A stretch of DNA of 51,936 nt from Acidimicrobiaceae bacterium. GTDB taxonomy: Bacteria > Actinomycetota > Acidimicrobiia > Acidimicrobiales > Poriferisodalaceae. This document shows, piece after piece, positions 17,493 through 26,283 of the stretch (position 1 is the first letter of the stretch; every line of letters starts with the position of its first letter). The notes under the pieces were generated by a model. It was not told where the DNA came from, made no database searches, and was given only the letters and a program-made list of their open reading frames with translations. The stretch covers positions 1 to 51,936 of the forward strand of contig JAPOPC010000057.1 in NCBI GenBank assembly GCA_026713105.1. The letters are read 5' to 3'. A program made the translations under genes and the position numbers.

Positions 17493-19061
17493 GTGAGCCG
17501 GCGCCTCGAAGTCGAGCTGACCAGTCGGCGCGACGACGGTTCGTGGACGTGGCGTGCCGCAGGCGCGAAGCAGCCAAAGGGCGTGCTCGACGGCGACCTG
17601 CTTCCGCCTGACGTCGGCGAAGGCGATGTTCTGCGAGTCGACGCCGAATTCGAGGTCGACGGCATCTTCGTCACCGGGGTGCTCCCGCCCAAGGCCCGCA
17701 GCGGCAAGCCCCCTGCCGAGCGCATCGAGATGATCGGCCCGCCCGACCGTGGTGCAGGAACGACCACCGCCCGGGTGAAGAGCGGCCGTGGTAGCCGCAA
17801 ACGCGGTGGCGACGGCGAGCGTGGCGGCGACAGAGAGCGAGATTCGCGCGGTCCCAAGCGCAAGCGAGAGGGCGACCGCCGCAAACGTGAACGGTCCGCA
17901 GACTCGAAGACTGGCGAGCCCCAGCGACGCAAGCGTGGCGAGGGCGACGGCCGCCGCCGGCGTGACGGCGGCACCAAGCGACAGTCATCAGATGCCGCCG
18001 CCAAGGCAAAGCCCGAAACCCCCGATCGCCCCCCTCGCCCCAAGGCGCGCAAGCTGCGCCCGAGCCGCAAGCACCGGGACGAGCTCATCGCATCGCTGCC
18101 GGCCGAGCAGCAGGTGGTCGCCGAACAGGTCGCACGCGGTGGCCTCGCTGCCGTTCGCACGGGCATCGACGAGCAGAATCGCAAGGCGGCGGCCGAGGGC
18201 GCGCCCGAGGTGCCAGCCGACGGCGTGCTGCGGCTCGCGGAATCGCTCGTCGGACCAGTGCAGATCGCCGAGTGGCACGATCGTGCCGACGCGGCCCTGG
18301 CTGGCATCGAACGGGTGGATCTGCGCGATCTCCGCTCCGTGCTGGTGGCTGCCGAAGACTTCGCCCGCGGCGCCGAGGCTCGGGAACTGGCCGACAAGAT
18401 CCGCGAGGGGCTCAACGAACGCGTCGAAGCCAGCCAGCGCGAGTGGCATGACGAGCTGCGCACGACGTTGGCGGAAGGGCGCGTGGTGCGAGCGTTGCGG
18501 CTCAGCTCCCGACCCCCCAAGGCTGGTGCCCCGCTGCCTCCCGAAGTTGCCCAGGAGCTGACGACGCAGGCGAATGCCGCCCTGGGAACTGGCAACTCCC
18601 AGCACCGCATCGCAGTCGTGCTCGAAGCGGTTGCCTTCTCACCGGTCCGGCCCTATGTCGTGGTGCCGAGCGTTCCCGCTGAGCCCTCCGAAGAACTGAT
18701 CGAGGTGGTACGCAAGATTGCGAGCCGGCTGCCTGAAGTCGCGGCAGCGTTTGGCGTGGAGCCGTCAGCCGCGAGCCCTCGCGGCCAGTCGCGGCGTGGC
18801 CCCCGACGCCGACCGAAGCCGGAGCCGAAGGCCGATAAAGCGACAGCCGAGTCTGGCGCCGAAGACGCAACAGCCGAATCAGACGCCGAAGATGCGACAG
18901 CCGAGTCTGGCGCCGAAGACGCGACAGCCGAATCAGACGCCGGGGAAGCGACAGCCGAGTCTGATGCCGAAGTCGCAGCAGCCGAATCAGCGGCCGACGA
19001 TGCGACAGCCCACTCAGACGCTGAGGACGTGGCGGTCGAGGAACTCGCGCATCCCGGCTGA
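17493..19061 (+). CDS. Unrecognised protein with basic linker and acidic repeat tail
   Basis: I do not recognise this 522-residue protein. Residues 1-80 look like a small beta domain ([33 protein letters not shown]). Residues 85-190 are a highly charged Arg/Lys/Asp/Gly linker. Residues 190-430 are helical and appear folded ([38 protein letters not shown]). The tail from 450 is seven 9-residue repeats of the type ATAESDAED. Such a make-up suits an RNA- or DNA-binding protein, which is inference. GTG at 17493 has GGTGAGG five bases upstream. The last 48 bases overlap the 3' end of the opposite-strand Nudix gene. Confidence 0.75.
   Translation: MSRRLEVELTSRRDDGSWTWRAAGAKQPKGVLDGDLLPPDVGEGDVLRVDAEFEVDGIFVTGVLPPKARSGKPPAERIEMIGPPDRGAGTTTARVKSGRGSRKRGGDGERGGDRERDSRGPKRKREGDRRKRERSADSKTGEPQRRKRGEGDGRRRRDGGTKRQSSDAAAKAKPETPDRPPRPKARKLRPSRKHRDELIASLPAEQQVVAEQVARGGLAAVRTGIDEQNRKAAAEGAPEVPADGVLRLAESLVGPVQIAEWHDRADAALAGIERVDLRDLRSVLVAAEDFARGAEARELADKIREGLNERVEASQREWHDELRTTLAEGRVVRALRLSSRPPKAGAPLPPEVAQELTTQANAALGTGNSQHRIAVVLEAVAFSPVRPYVVVPSVPAEPSEELIEVVRKIASRLPEVAAAFGVEPSAASPRGQSRRGPRRRPKPEPKADKATAESGAEDATAESDAEDATAESGAEDATAESDAGEATAESDAEVAAAESAADDATAHSDAEDVAVEELAHPG
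18840..19028 (+). repeat. Seven tandem 27-base units in a coding tail
   Basis: Seven in-frame units of 27 bases encode [54 protein letters not shown] and ATAHSDAED. The first units are almost identical in DNA and the later ones drift, as expected for recent tandem duplication. Copy number probably varies between strains. Confidence 0.85.
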
Positions 19062-19421
19062 GAGCGCGAACTCCCCCGCCTCGATCGCGGAAAAGCTCAC
19101 GAAGCGGGCCTCGGCGGCATCATCGCCGGCGAGTGGCACTGCGTCGGGCGGGCATTCCACGGCATAGTCCAAGATCACGAAGTGCATCTGATCGCTGATG
19201 TGCTCGGTGACACCGACGAGCTCACCGCACCGCACGACGAGACCAGTCTCTTCGGCCAGCTCGCGCTCGACTGCGGCACTCAGATTCTCCCCCGGTTCGA
19301 CACGTCCTCCGGGAAACGCCCACAGACCCACGGCGGGCGGGCGACCTCGCCGCACCAGCAGCACCGATTCGCCCCGAACGGCAATCCCGCCGACACACAC
19401 CTGGGGCACCGGAGCGCTCAC
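19014..19421 (-). CDS. Nudix hydrolase
   Basis: A 135-residue protein with the Nudix box [20 protein letters not shown] followed by ETGL, matching GX5EX7REUXEEXGU. The hydrophobic strands before it ([23 protein letters not shown]) are like MutT-type enzymes that hydrolyse damaged or surplus nucleoside diphosphate derivatives; the substrate cannot be told. Its GTG start overlaps the stop of the GNAT gene as GTGA, so the two are translationally coupled. Its 3' end overlaps the tail of the convergent repeat protein gene by 48 bases, which is unusual. Confidence 0.85.
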   Translation of the reverse strand: MSAPVPQVCVGGIAVRGESVLLVRRGRPPAVGLWAFPGGRVEPGENLSAAVERELAEETGLVVRCGELVGVTEHISDQMHFVILDYAVECPPDAVPLAGDDAAEARFVSFSAIEAGEFALSAGMREFLDRHVLSV

Positions 19422-19930
19422 TGCGGCGAGGTGACGGGCCCGCTCGATGGCTCGGGGGCCGGTGCCAGCCTGCGATGCAGCACTAGCAACCGTGCGGTGA
19501 ATCCGAACGTCTCGAAGAAGTTCTTGGTGGCGCGGTTCCCCGGCAGCGCCAGCGAGTCGACGCCGACGCAATCGCGCTGCTCGCACCATCGCAACACCTC
19601 GCCGATCAGCTCCTCCCCCACGCCGACGTCGCGGGCCCCGGTGGTCACGTACAGGTCGGTGACGCGCCCCAGCCAGTCTCCCGACTGCAACGACTCGACC
19701 GCAGCAGCCGCATAGCCCACCGGCGTGCCATCGATCAGCCCAACCCACACGGCCTGATCGGGATCGTCGAGCGCCGCTCGCAGACTCTCGCTGAAGGGCT
19801 TCTCGCGCACCTCCCGCCGCGACCAGACCCACCCGCCGCGGGCATCAGCCTGTTCGGCCACTGCCTCTTGGGCCATGGCCGCCAGAGCGTCGAGGTATTG
19901 GCCGCTCGCCGGTACCGCCGCTATTTCCAT
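19418..19930 (-). CDS. GNAT-family N-acetyltransferase
   Basis: An acyl-CoA-dependent N-acetyltransferase of about 170 residues. The GNAT fold shows [16 protein letters not shown] (beta strands 2-3), [26 protein letters not shown] with the acetyl-CoA loop GARDVGVG, and the late motif [16 protein letters not shown]. The substrate is unknown. The start is ambiguous in an unusual way: ATG at 19978, 19945 and 19930 each begin Met-Glu, in a tandemly repeated stretch that also repeats the ribosome site. I chose 19930, which has GGAGG eight bases upstream. It follows the ThyX-like gene and overlaps the Nudix gene. Confidence 0.8.
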   Translation of the reverse strand: MEIAAVPASGQYLDALAAMAQEAVAEQADARGGWVWSRREVREKPFSESLRAALDDPDQAVWVGLIDGTPVGYAAAAVESLQSGDWLGRVTDLYVTTGARDVGVGEELIGEVLRWCEQRDCVGVDSLALPGNRATKNFFETFGFTARLLVLHRRLAPAPEPSSGPVTSPQ

Positions 19931-19978
19931 GGGTACAGCCTCCATGGGCACAGCCTCTTCCCTGGGCACAGCCTCCAT
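19928..19978 (-). repeat. Tandem repeat duplicating a ribosome site and start codon
   Basis: On the minus strand a unit of about 15 bases, ATGGAGGCTGTGCCC and variants, occurs three times and ends in ATGGAAATA. Each copy places a GGAGG- or AGAGG-like site eight bases before the next Met codon or its remnant. The peptide MEAVP is repeated as a result. Confidence 0.75.
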
Positions 19979-19991
19979 GGGCCACGGCCCA

Positions 19992-21614
19992 TCAGGCGGG
20001 TTCGGCAGAACGCCGCGCCATGGTGGCCTTCTCGGCGCCGAGCCGCCCCAGCACGCCTTCGGACAGGTCAATGTGGGACATCATCGCTGCCACAGCGCTG
20101 TGGCCTGCGACCTCGGCTATCTGGCGGTACATCGCGGTGACGATGCGCCGGTAGTCCTCATGGCCCTGTGGCTGGGACCGCAGCTCGATCAGGTGCATCG
20201 CCTCGCGGGCGTTGAATTGCATGGCGTAGCGCACCCGGTACGCCATCGAGACGGCGTAGGAAGCCTCCAGCGGTCCTGCGGCGTCGACAACGGCGTCGTA
20301 GAGATTCGCCGACCGCTCCATGACCTCGTCGTAGGCCTCGCCCCCGCCGGCGGCATCGACGAGGCGTGGCACGGTGTACCCGTGACGCGGCGTCAGCGGC
20401 TGCCACTCGATCGTCAGCAGGCGATGTCGCTGCAGATCGCGGAAGCTGCCGTAGTCGGCGAGCACATCGAACCGGTAGTCGAGCCGCTCCAGCGCCCTGC
20501 CCGGACGGTGACGCCGGTTTGTGCGTTCGCCGACGTAGCGATGCACGAGATCGACGCGCTGAGCCTCGGTCATGTCGGCGACTCGAGCCGCGATCTGCGA
20601 CTCCGGTAGATCGGTGTAGGGGAACAGCATCGACGCAAGCATCTTGTCTTCGCCGGCGGGATCCCAGTCGGTGAGGACCACCTCGGGTACCGGTTCAGGT
20701 GTCTCTTCGGCGAAGAGCTCGGCCGCGAAGTCTTGCATCGCGATGCGATTGGCTTCGAGGTAGTCCGACCACACGATCCCCCGGTCGGGCTGGTCGACGC
20801 GACGCAGGAACGACGGGATGACCTTGCGCAGCTCGGTGAGCATCAGGTCGCCATAGCTGCGTGCTTCGGGCAGCGGGTGCGAACGCATCCGCAGCAGCAG
20901 CGCCTCATAGGCCTGCCCGCTGCCGAAGATGCCGACGTTGGACAGGCTTGCCGCAGGCAGCAGCCCGCGTGCGGCGTCGAAGGCCTGCGCCCGGATGGCT
21001 CGCCGGCGCGCCAGGTCTCCACCCGCCCCGGCGACGCTGGGAGCCGCATCGTGGTGCTCGGTGAGCCATGCCGTCATGCGCTGAACCATGTCGCCGTAGG
21101 AATCGAACATGGCGTCGACATCGCCGACGAAGCGCGTGCCCGCGGCGGAGTTCGTGACCGCGGGCGGTCGGTGATAGCGGTAGCGCCCGTGGAGGCGCTC
21201 GTCGTAGGCGAGGTAGCGGGTGGACTGCTCGAGGTACGACATCAGCCGTCCCCGCTCCAGCACCTTGGTGAGCAGGTTGGAAGCCTGCTCGCACGCGAGA
21301 TGCACCGCCCCGAGCTGGGCCACCGAATCGTCGCCGTACTCCACGAACACCCGCTGGTAGAGCTGCTCGGCGCGAGCCACGCCGACCGTGGCGTCGATGG
21401 TCTCGTCGCCGGAGATGTCGAGGTCGTCCACGAACTCGTCAATCAGCAGCCGCCGCAGGCTCTTGTGGGTCCGGGAATAGCGGGCGAACAGCGCTCCCTT
21501 CACGACCTCGGGCAGGTTCACGAGCGCGAACACTGGCTGGCGCAGGTTCGTGACGTACCGCCGCAAGATGTCCTGCTCGGCGGGCGTGAACGTCTCGGCG
21601 GTGTAGTGGGTCAC
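19992..21614 (-). CDS. Double-domain ThyX-family (FAD-dependent thymidylate synthase-like) protein
   Basis: At 540 residues it is about twice the length of ordinary ThyX. The N-terminal half has YGDDSVAQLGAVHLACEQAS and RGRLMSYLEQSTRYL (121-135), which matches the ThyX EQSxRY signature but with Gly in the middle of RHR. The C-terminal half has intact RHR at 396-398, then LLTIEWQPLTPRHGY without the usual Ser-x-Asn-Glu, and NAREAMHLIELRS at 468-480, the ThyX substrate-binding stretch. It may be an active thymidylate synthase with residues split between halves, or a relative with a new role. GTG at 21614 lacks a strong ribosome site. It is the first of a run with the GNAT and Nudix genes. Confidence 0.75.
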   Translation of the reverse strand: MTHYTAETFTPAEQDILRRYVTNLRQPVFALVNLPEVVKGALFARYSRTHKSLRRLLIDEFVDDLDISGDETIDATVGVARAEQLYQRVFVEYGDDSVAQLGAVHLACEQASNLLTKVLERGRLMSYLEQSTRYLAYDERLHGRYRYHRPPAVTNSAAGTRFVGDVDAMFDSYGDMVQRMTAWLTEHHDAAPSVAGAGGDLARRRAIRAQAFDAARGLLPAASLSNVGIFGSGQAYEALLLRMRSHPLPEARSYGDLMLTELRKVIPSFLRRVDQPDRGIVWSDYLEANRIAMQDFAAELFAEETPEPVPEVVLTDWDPAGEDKMLASMLFPYTDLPESQIAARVADMTEAQRVDLVHRYVGERTNRRHRPGRALERLDYRFDVLADYGSFRDLQRHRLLTIEWQPLTPRHGYTVPRLVDAAGGGEAYDEVMERSANLYDAVVDAAGPLEASYAVSMAYRVRYAMQFNAREAMHLIELRSQPQGHEDYRRIVTAMYRQIAEVAGHSAVAAMMSHIDLSEGVLGRLGAEKATMARRSAEPA

Positions 21615-21707
21615 CGGTTCACCGTCGGTTCAGGTCGATACACGGCACTTCTGCATGATGGTATGGACCGTTCGCCGAAGCGCGGATACGCAGCATTTCC
21701 CGCTGGA

Positions 21708-22337
21708 TCAGAACACGATCGCTGCGGCGTCGGGCGCGATGGTCAGGGTCAGCTCGCGGCATCGGCCGACGCGCTCGCCGTCGAGCCACAGCCCCAGCGG
21801 CCGGTCGAACCGGTACTGCGCGTTCTGCACCCGCGCCACGGCGATCGCCGGATGCGGCACGTGGGTGCCCGACCGCAGCCGGCGGCGGGCGAGGACCCGC
21901 TGCGCCAGGCCGAGCGCGGGCTGATCCACACCGGTGCTGAGCACGTGCAGTCGCCCGTCGTTGGGGTGGGCGGCCGGGGCCAGACGCCACCTCCCGAGGG
22001 CATCGGCGCTCATGGAGGCGACGACGGGACCGCGCCACCACGAGTTGCGCGCGACAGCCCCGATGCACGCCCAGTGCGTCGCGCCATCGGCGTTCACCTC
22101 GATGAGATCGATCGGCGCTGTTCGAGCATGTTCACTGCGCAATCGATCGGTCCCGCCCGCTGGTGCGCCCACCACCCGCCACAGGTCGCCGCCGGTCAGC
22201 CCGATCGGCATCGCCGGCGCATCACCGCTTCGCTGGCGCTCGACCGCGACGCGCAATTCGGCGTTGCTCGTGGCAATCGGCGCTCCCTCAGCCAGGGCGC
22301 CTGCTGTTCCCCACGGCTGGTTGCGCCGGACCGTCAC
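21708..22337 (-). CDS. Lipid/diacylglycerol-kinase-like protein, C-terminal-type domain
   Basis: A 209-residue protein. The stretches LTGGDLWRVVGAP, WWRGPVVASMSADALG, AHPNDGRLHV, RSGTHVPHPAI and RPLGLWLDGERVG resemble the beta-sandwich second domain of diacylglycerol-kinase-like proteins; the N-terminal GGDGT nucleotide loop of a full kinase is not present. It may be a regulatory or degenerate relative. The assignment rests on my memory of similar actinobacterial proteins. Its GTG overlaps the helY stop as GTGA, which places it last in the tatA-tatC-helY operon. Confidence 0.55.
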   Translation of the reverse strand: MTVRRNQPWGTAGALAEGAPIATSNAELRVAVERQRSGDAPAMPIGLTGGDLWRVVGAPAGGTDRLRSEHARTAPIDLIEVNADGATHWACIGAVARNSWWRGPVVASMSADALGRWRLAPAAHPNDGRLHVLSTGVDQPALGLAQRVLARRRLRSGTHVPHPAIAVARVQNAQYRFDRPLGLWLDGERVGRCRELTLTIAPDAAAIVF

Positions 22338-24748
22338 GAGAGCCTGCGGGTACGGGTCACCACGGGCAGCGAGACGAAACCGTCTCCCGGCGCGGCCGCC
22401 ACCGGCCCGCCGACACGCCCATCGGAAACTCGGGTCGCCGCGGCGACCACGCCGCGATCGAGTGCGGTGTGGGCGCCCGCGGCGGCGCGCCGTGTGTCGC
22501 GCTCAGCGGCGACTTCCGCGACGCGGTCAATCAAGTCGATGAGCTGGCGCATCTGGCGCACGAAGTCACCAGCGGCCGGTACGTGGTCGCCCCGGGGATC
22601 GCCTGGCCACAGCTCGGCGTAGGCTCGCCCTTGCGCCCAGGCGTGGGCAACCGCGAAGAACGACGCATCTGGAGCGCGCGACACGACCACGCTGTGCTGG
22701 CGCTCGGCGCGATTGATCTGTGCCGCCAGCTCGGCGATGCGCGCCGCCCGCTCGCGTGTGTCGCCGTCGGGAAAGCGAGGCGCAGGCGGCGGCTGGCTGC
22801 TGCGGTGCTCGTAGGTCAGCACCGACACCAGCCCCGCCAGTCGAGCCGGCCCCACGCCGTCGAACACGCCCTCACGCAGGCACAGCACCGTCAGCAGGTC
22901 GCACTCATGAAAGACAGCCCGCAGGCAGTCGCCCGTTTCGGTGAGCGACCAGCCGTCCGCGCAGCCGAAGATGTTCAGCACCTCGTTGGTGGCGTCGAGC
23001 TGGCGGGCCAGGCCTCCCTTGGCAAGCTTGATCCGGTCCTTCAGACGGCTCACTCGGGCCCCGACCCGCTCGGCTTTCCGCTCTGCGTCGATGAGCGCCC
23101 GGTCGGTGCGCCGGTCTGCGGGCCTGGGACGCCGATGCCGCCCCGAGCGCGGCGCGTGACCTCGCCCGTGCCCCGAGGAGCGGCCACGGCCGCCGCCCAT
23201 CGACTTCAACCGCGCCCGGGCTTCGCGCAGCGCTTTGCGCTCGACTTCCAGCGCTGTGGTCCACTCGCCGATGCGGCGATCGGCCCGCCACTGGGCAAAC
23301 GACCGCTGCAGCAGTTCCACCGCGGAATCTCGCGTCCGGCTGGCGATGAGGTTGGCGACCATGTTGTACGTCGGCCGGAAGGAGGACTCCAGCTCGAAGT
23401 CGTTGCTCGCTGCCAGCCGTGCCGCCTCGTCGAACGCCGTCTGGGGGTGCCACAGCGTGTACGCGTAGCCCACCTCGTCGATCCCGCGGCGGCCGGCGCG
23501 GCCCGTGAGCTGGGTGTACTCGCCCGGCGTCAGCAGTGCGAAACCTTCTCCCCGGAACCGGCTGAGCTGTTCGATCGCCACTGATCGGGCAGGCATGTTC
23601 ACGCCCACTGCGAGTGTCTCCGTTGCGAACACGACGGCCAGCAGCCCCGCCGAGAAGCACTCTTCGATGGCCTCCTTGAACGCGGGAATCAACCCTGCGT
23701 GGTGCGCGGCGACGCCGGCGGTGAGCCGGTCCAACCATCCCTCGTAGCCCAGCGCGTCAAGGTCGCCGGGGTCGAGATCCGCCGTGTGGGCCGCCGCGAT
23801 CTGGCGCACCTGATGCTGTTGTGCAGCGTCGAGGAACGCCGCTCCCTCAGCGGCGAGCGTCTGCGCCGCATCGTCGCAGCCCTGGCGGGAGAACACGAAG
23901 ACGATCACCGGCAGCCTGGCGGTCGCAGCCAGATGCTCGACGATCTCAGCGCGCCGCGGCCGAGCCGGTCGCACGCCTCCCCGGCGCTGGCGGCGCTGGC
24001 CGCCCGAACCCGAACGCGCCTGTTCCAACAAGCGCTCGATCTCGGGGTTCGGGCGCCCGTCCCGCAAGGTCGGCAAGTCAACGAGGCGGCGGCTGTGCCG
24101 CTCAAAGATCAGGTAGCGATCTTCGAGGGGTACCGGCCGCTGCGCGGACACCACTGCGGTGCAGCCGCCGGCGGTGGCCTCGATCCATGCTGCAAGCTCG
24201 TCGGCATTGCTGACCGTGGCCGACAGGCACACCAGCCGCATGTGCGGCGGCGTGCTGATGATGACCTCTTCCCAGACGGCTCCGCGGTACGGGTCCTGGA
24301 GGAAGTGGACCTCGTCCAGCACAGCCATCCCGAATTGGGCGACGTGGCTTGAGCCGGCGTACATCATGTTGCGCAGCACTTCGGTGGTCATGACCACCAC
24401 GTCGGCGTCAGGGAAGATCACGTTGTCGCCGGTGAGCAGGCCCACCCGTTCAGCCCCCAGCCAGGCGCGCAGCTCGCGCAGCTTCTGGTTCGACAACGCC
24501 TTGGTGGGCGTGGTGTAGGCCGTTCGCTTGCCGGCAGCGAGGGTCGCCGCGATGGCGTACTCGGCAACCAGCGTCTTGCCCGATGACGTCGGCGCAGCTA
24601 CCAGCACCGAGCCGCCCTCATCGAGCGCTGCGAACGCCTCGGTCTGAAAGCCGTCGGGAGAGATGCCCCGGGCCGTCAGCAGGTCCTCGAACATCGGTGG
24701 CGTGCGGGGCCCGTCGACGGCGGCGGCCGGCCCGACGGCTGGGTTCAC
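22334..24748 (-). CDS. helY: Ski2-like DEAD/DEAH-box RNA helicase HelY
   Basis: An 804-residue superfamily 2 helicase of the Ski2/Mtr4 type. The first RecA lobe has Walker A APTSSGKT (52-59), TPTKALSNQK, and the DEVH box at 145-148, followed by SAT. The second lobe has ATETLAVGVNMPA and QLTGRAGRRGIDEVG. The C-terminal part has a basic Gly/Arg linker (about residues 525-550) and a DSHCT-like helical end. Ski2-type helicases unwind RNA for processing or decay. GTG at 24748 overlaps the tatC stop as GTGA. The order tatA-tatC-helY next to the Pup-proteasome genes is the same as in mycobacteria. Confidence 0.9.
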   Translation of the reverse strand: MNPAVGPAAAVDGPRTPPMFEDLLTARGISPDGFQTEAFAALDEGGSVLVAAPTSSGKTLVAEYAIAATLAAGKRTAYTTPTKALSNQKLRELRAWLGAERVGLLTGDNVIFPDADVVVMTTEVLRNMMYAGSSHVAQFGMAVLDEVHFLQDPYRGAVWEEVIISTPPHMRLVCLSATVSNADELAAWIEATAGGCTAVVSAQRPVPLEDRYLIFERHSRRLVDLPTLRDGRPNPEIERLLEQARSGSGGQRRQRRGGVRPARPRRAEIVEHLAATARLPVIVFVFSRQGCDDAAQTLAAEGAAFLDAAQQHQVRQIAAAHTADLDPGDLDALGYEGWLDRLTAGVAAHHAGLIPAFKEAIEECFSAGLLAVVFATETLAVGVNMPARSVAIEQLSRFRGEGFALLTPGEYTQLTGRAGRRGIDEVGYAYTLWHPQTAFDEAARLAASNDFELESSFRPTYNMVANLIASRTRDSAVELLQRSFAQWRADRRIGEWTTALEVERKALREARARLKSMGGGRGRSSGHGRGHAPRSGRHRRPRPADRRTDRALIDAERKAERVGARVSRLKDRIKLAKGGLARQLDATNEVLNIFGCADGWSLTETGDCLRAVFHECDLLTVLCLREGVFDGVGPARLAGLVSVLTYEHRSSQPPPAPRFPDGDTRERAARIAELAAQINRAERQHSVVVSRAPDASFFAVAHAWAQGRAYAELWPGDPRGDHVPAAGDFVRQMRQLIDLIDRVAEVAAERDTRRAAAGAHTALDRGVVAAATRVSDGRVGGPVAAAPGDGFVSLPVVTRTRRLS

Positions 24749-25602
24749 GGTGCCGGCTCCCCCGTCTGGCGCTCGTCGCCCGCCGGGGGCGACCGGCGGA
24801 ACCGTCGGCGCAGCGGCGGCTCCCCGCTGCGACGCCGCAGGACCAGGTAACCCACGAGAATCGACAACTCATAGAAGACGTACAGCGGCACCGACAGCGC
24901 CGCGAGCGTGACCGGATCCCCCGACGGTGTGATGATCGCTGCGCCGGCCACGATGCCGACAATGGCGTAGCGGCGGGCTCGGTTGAGCTGGGAGGGCGTG
25001 ACGATTCCCGCGAGCTGGGCGAAGATCAGCACGATCGGGAACTCGAACCCGATGCCGAAGGCCAGCATCATGAACGTCACCAGTCCCAGGTAGGCCCCCG
25101 GGCCCAGCAGCGGGTCGACAACGTCGCCACTGACCGAGATCAGGAACTCGAGCGCCCGCTCGAAGGTGAAGTACGCGAGCACCGCACCGGACACAAAGAG
25201 CACGCACCCGGCGAAGACGAATGGGATCGCCCAACGCTTTTCCCGCCGGTCCAGTGCCGGCGTGATGAACCGCCACAGGTGCCATAGCAGTACCGGCATT
25301 GCCAGCACGACACCCAGGTAGGCGGAGACCTTGATGCGCGTGCGGAATCCTTCGAGCGGCGAGGTGATGACCAGGCTGCATGAGTCGCCCAGCACGCTGG
25401 CGGGAGCATCACGAGCTTCCAGCACCCGGCAATAGGGCGGCAGCAAGATCGACTCCAGGAGCCAGTCGTAGACGATGAGTCCGACGACCATGCCGAGCCC
25501 GATGGCCACGATGCTCCAGATGAGCCGGTTGCGCAGCTCGGCGATGTGATCCCAAAAGCCCATCACCGCCGGCCGCGGCCGGCGTCGCAACCAGAGCCTC
25601 AC
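24745..25602 (-). CDS. tatC: Sec-independent protein translocase TatC
   Basis: A 285-residue inner-membrane protein with six transmembrane helices, forming the receptor for twin-arginine signal peptides. The conserved FWDHIAELRNRL opening of TatC, the FxxPLxxxR-like loop (SPLEGFRTRIKVS) and the FGIGFEFPIV segment are present. The C-terminal tail is basic and then polar. GTG at 25602 overlaps the stop of tatA as GTGA; an internal ATG before GFWDH is a less likely start. It acts with the adjacent TatA to export folded proteins. Confidence 0.93.
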   Translation of the reverse strand: MRLWLRRRPRPAVMGFWDHIAELRNRLIWSIVAIGLGMVVGLIVYDWLLESILLPPYCRVLEARDAPASVLGDSCSLVITSPLEGFRTRIKVSAYLGVVLAMPVLLWHLWRFITPALDRREKRWAIPFVFAGCVLFVSGAVLAYFTFERALEFLISVSGDVVDPLLGPGAYLGLVTFMMLAFGIGFEFPIVLIFAQLAGIVTPSQLNRARRYAIVGIVAGAAIITPSGDPVTLAALSVPLYVFYELSILVGYLVLRRRSGEPPLRRRFRRSPPAGDERQTGEPAP

Positions 25603-25910
25603 GCAGCGCCGTCGCTGGTTGGTCGATCCGTCACCTCGACAGCAGTCTCGCCCGGCGCCTCGGCATCGTCGACGGGCCGAGTCGGCGTGCTGGACGCTTC
25701 GGCGTCGCCGTCCGACTCCGTCGGCGTGGTGGTCTCGACGATCGGCGGCGACAGCGTGGCGTCCATCTCCTGGCGCACGTTCGTGGAGAACTCACGCACC
25801 TGCCGGAATGCCCGACCGATGCTGCGAATGGCTCCCGGAAGCCGCTTGGGGCCTAGCACGATCAGCGCCACGAGCGCGATGATCAGCACCTCGTTGGGCT
25901 GCAGGCTCAC
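25599..25910 (-). CDS. tatA: Sec-independent translocase protein TatA
   Basis: A 103-residue protein with a single N-terminal membrane helix (EVLIIALVALIVL), the hinge GPKRLP, and an amphipathic helix (IRSIGRAFRQVREF), all diagnostic of TatA/TatB. The rest is a Thr/Glu/Pro/Asp-rich tail with no fixed structure. The GTG at 25910 begins Met-Ser-Leu-Gln-Pro-Asn and is the best fit to the family; no strong ribosome site is visible, so the gene may have a short or leaderless transcript. It is the first gene of the tatA-tatC-helY operon. Confidence 0.9.
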   Translation of the reverse strand: MSLQPNEVLIIALVALIVLGPKRLPGAIRSIGRAFRQVREFSTNVRQEMDATLSPPIVETTTPTESDGDAEASSTPTRPVDDAEAPGETAVEVTDRPTSDGAA

Positions 25911-25995
25911 GGCTCGATGGTAGAACCCCGGCCCTGCGCGGCGGTTCTGCCGTCTCCCGGCATGGCTGATCGTGAATGCGACATCGGTCGTCGCA

Positions 25996-26265
25996 TCACA
26001 GCGGCAGCACTCGGCGAGCGGCCCACCGCACGGCCAGCCCCAGTACCCGCTCGGCGGTGGCTTGGCGCAGCGATGGCACATCGAGGCTGTCGATTGCGGT
26101 GCGTGCACGCACGACGTCGGCGCGCACCGCCGCGGCTGCGTCGGCGATCGACGCCAAGCTCTGCGCCGTCGCTCGCAGCTCGCGTGCCAGCCGCTGGATC
26201 ATGACCACGCTGACGGCGGCGAGCAGGCCGAAGGCAACGATCGGAAGCAGCCACAACGTCGACAT
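25996..26265 (-). CDS. Small membrane-anchored coiled-coil protein
   Basis: About 89 residues: one N-terminal transmembrane helix (LWLLPIVAFGLLAAVSVVMI) followed by an Ala-rich amphipathic helix (QRLARELRATAQSLASIADA, then AAVRADVVRARTAI). It has the outline of DUF948-like small envelope proteins, but I cannot name a family. ATG at 26265 lies only 18 bases from the divergent GTG of the GDPD gene, so the promoters must overlap. It precedes tatA by 85 bases on the same strand. Confidence 0.6.
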   Translation of the reverse strand: MSTLWLLPIVAFGLLAAVSVVMIQRLARELRATAQSLASIADAAAAVRADVVRARTAIDSLDVPSLRQATAERVLGLAVRWAARRVLPL

Positions 26266-26283
26266 GAATGGCACGATAGAGGT

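Noticed and set aside
18840..19028. Possible CRISPR-like array of 27-base units
   Set aside because: The units are contiguous without spacers, stay in frame and encode an acidic peptide repeat.
20733..22622. A 629-codon plus-strand open frame
   Set aside because: It lies across the ThyX-like, lipid-kinase-like and helY genes on the other strand and has Arg/Pro/His-rich antisense composition.
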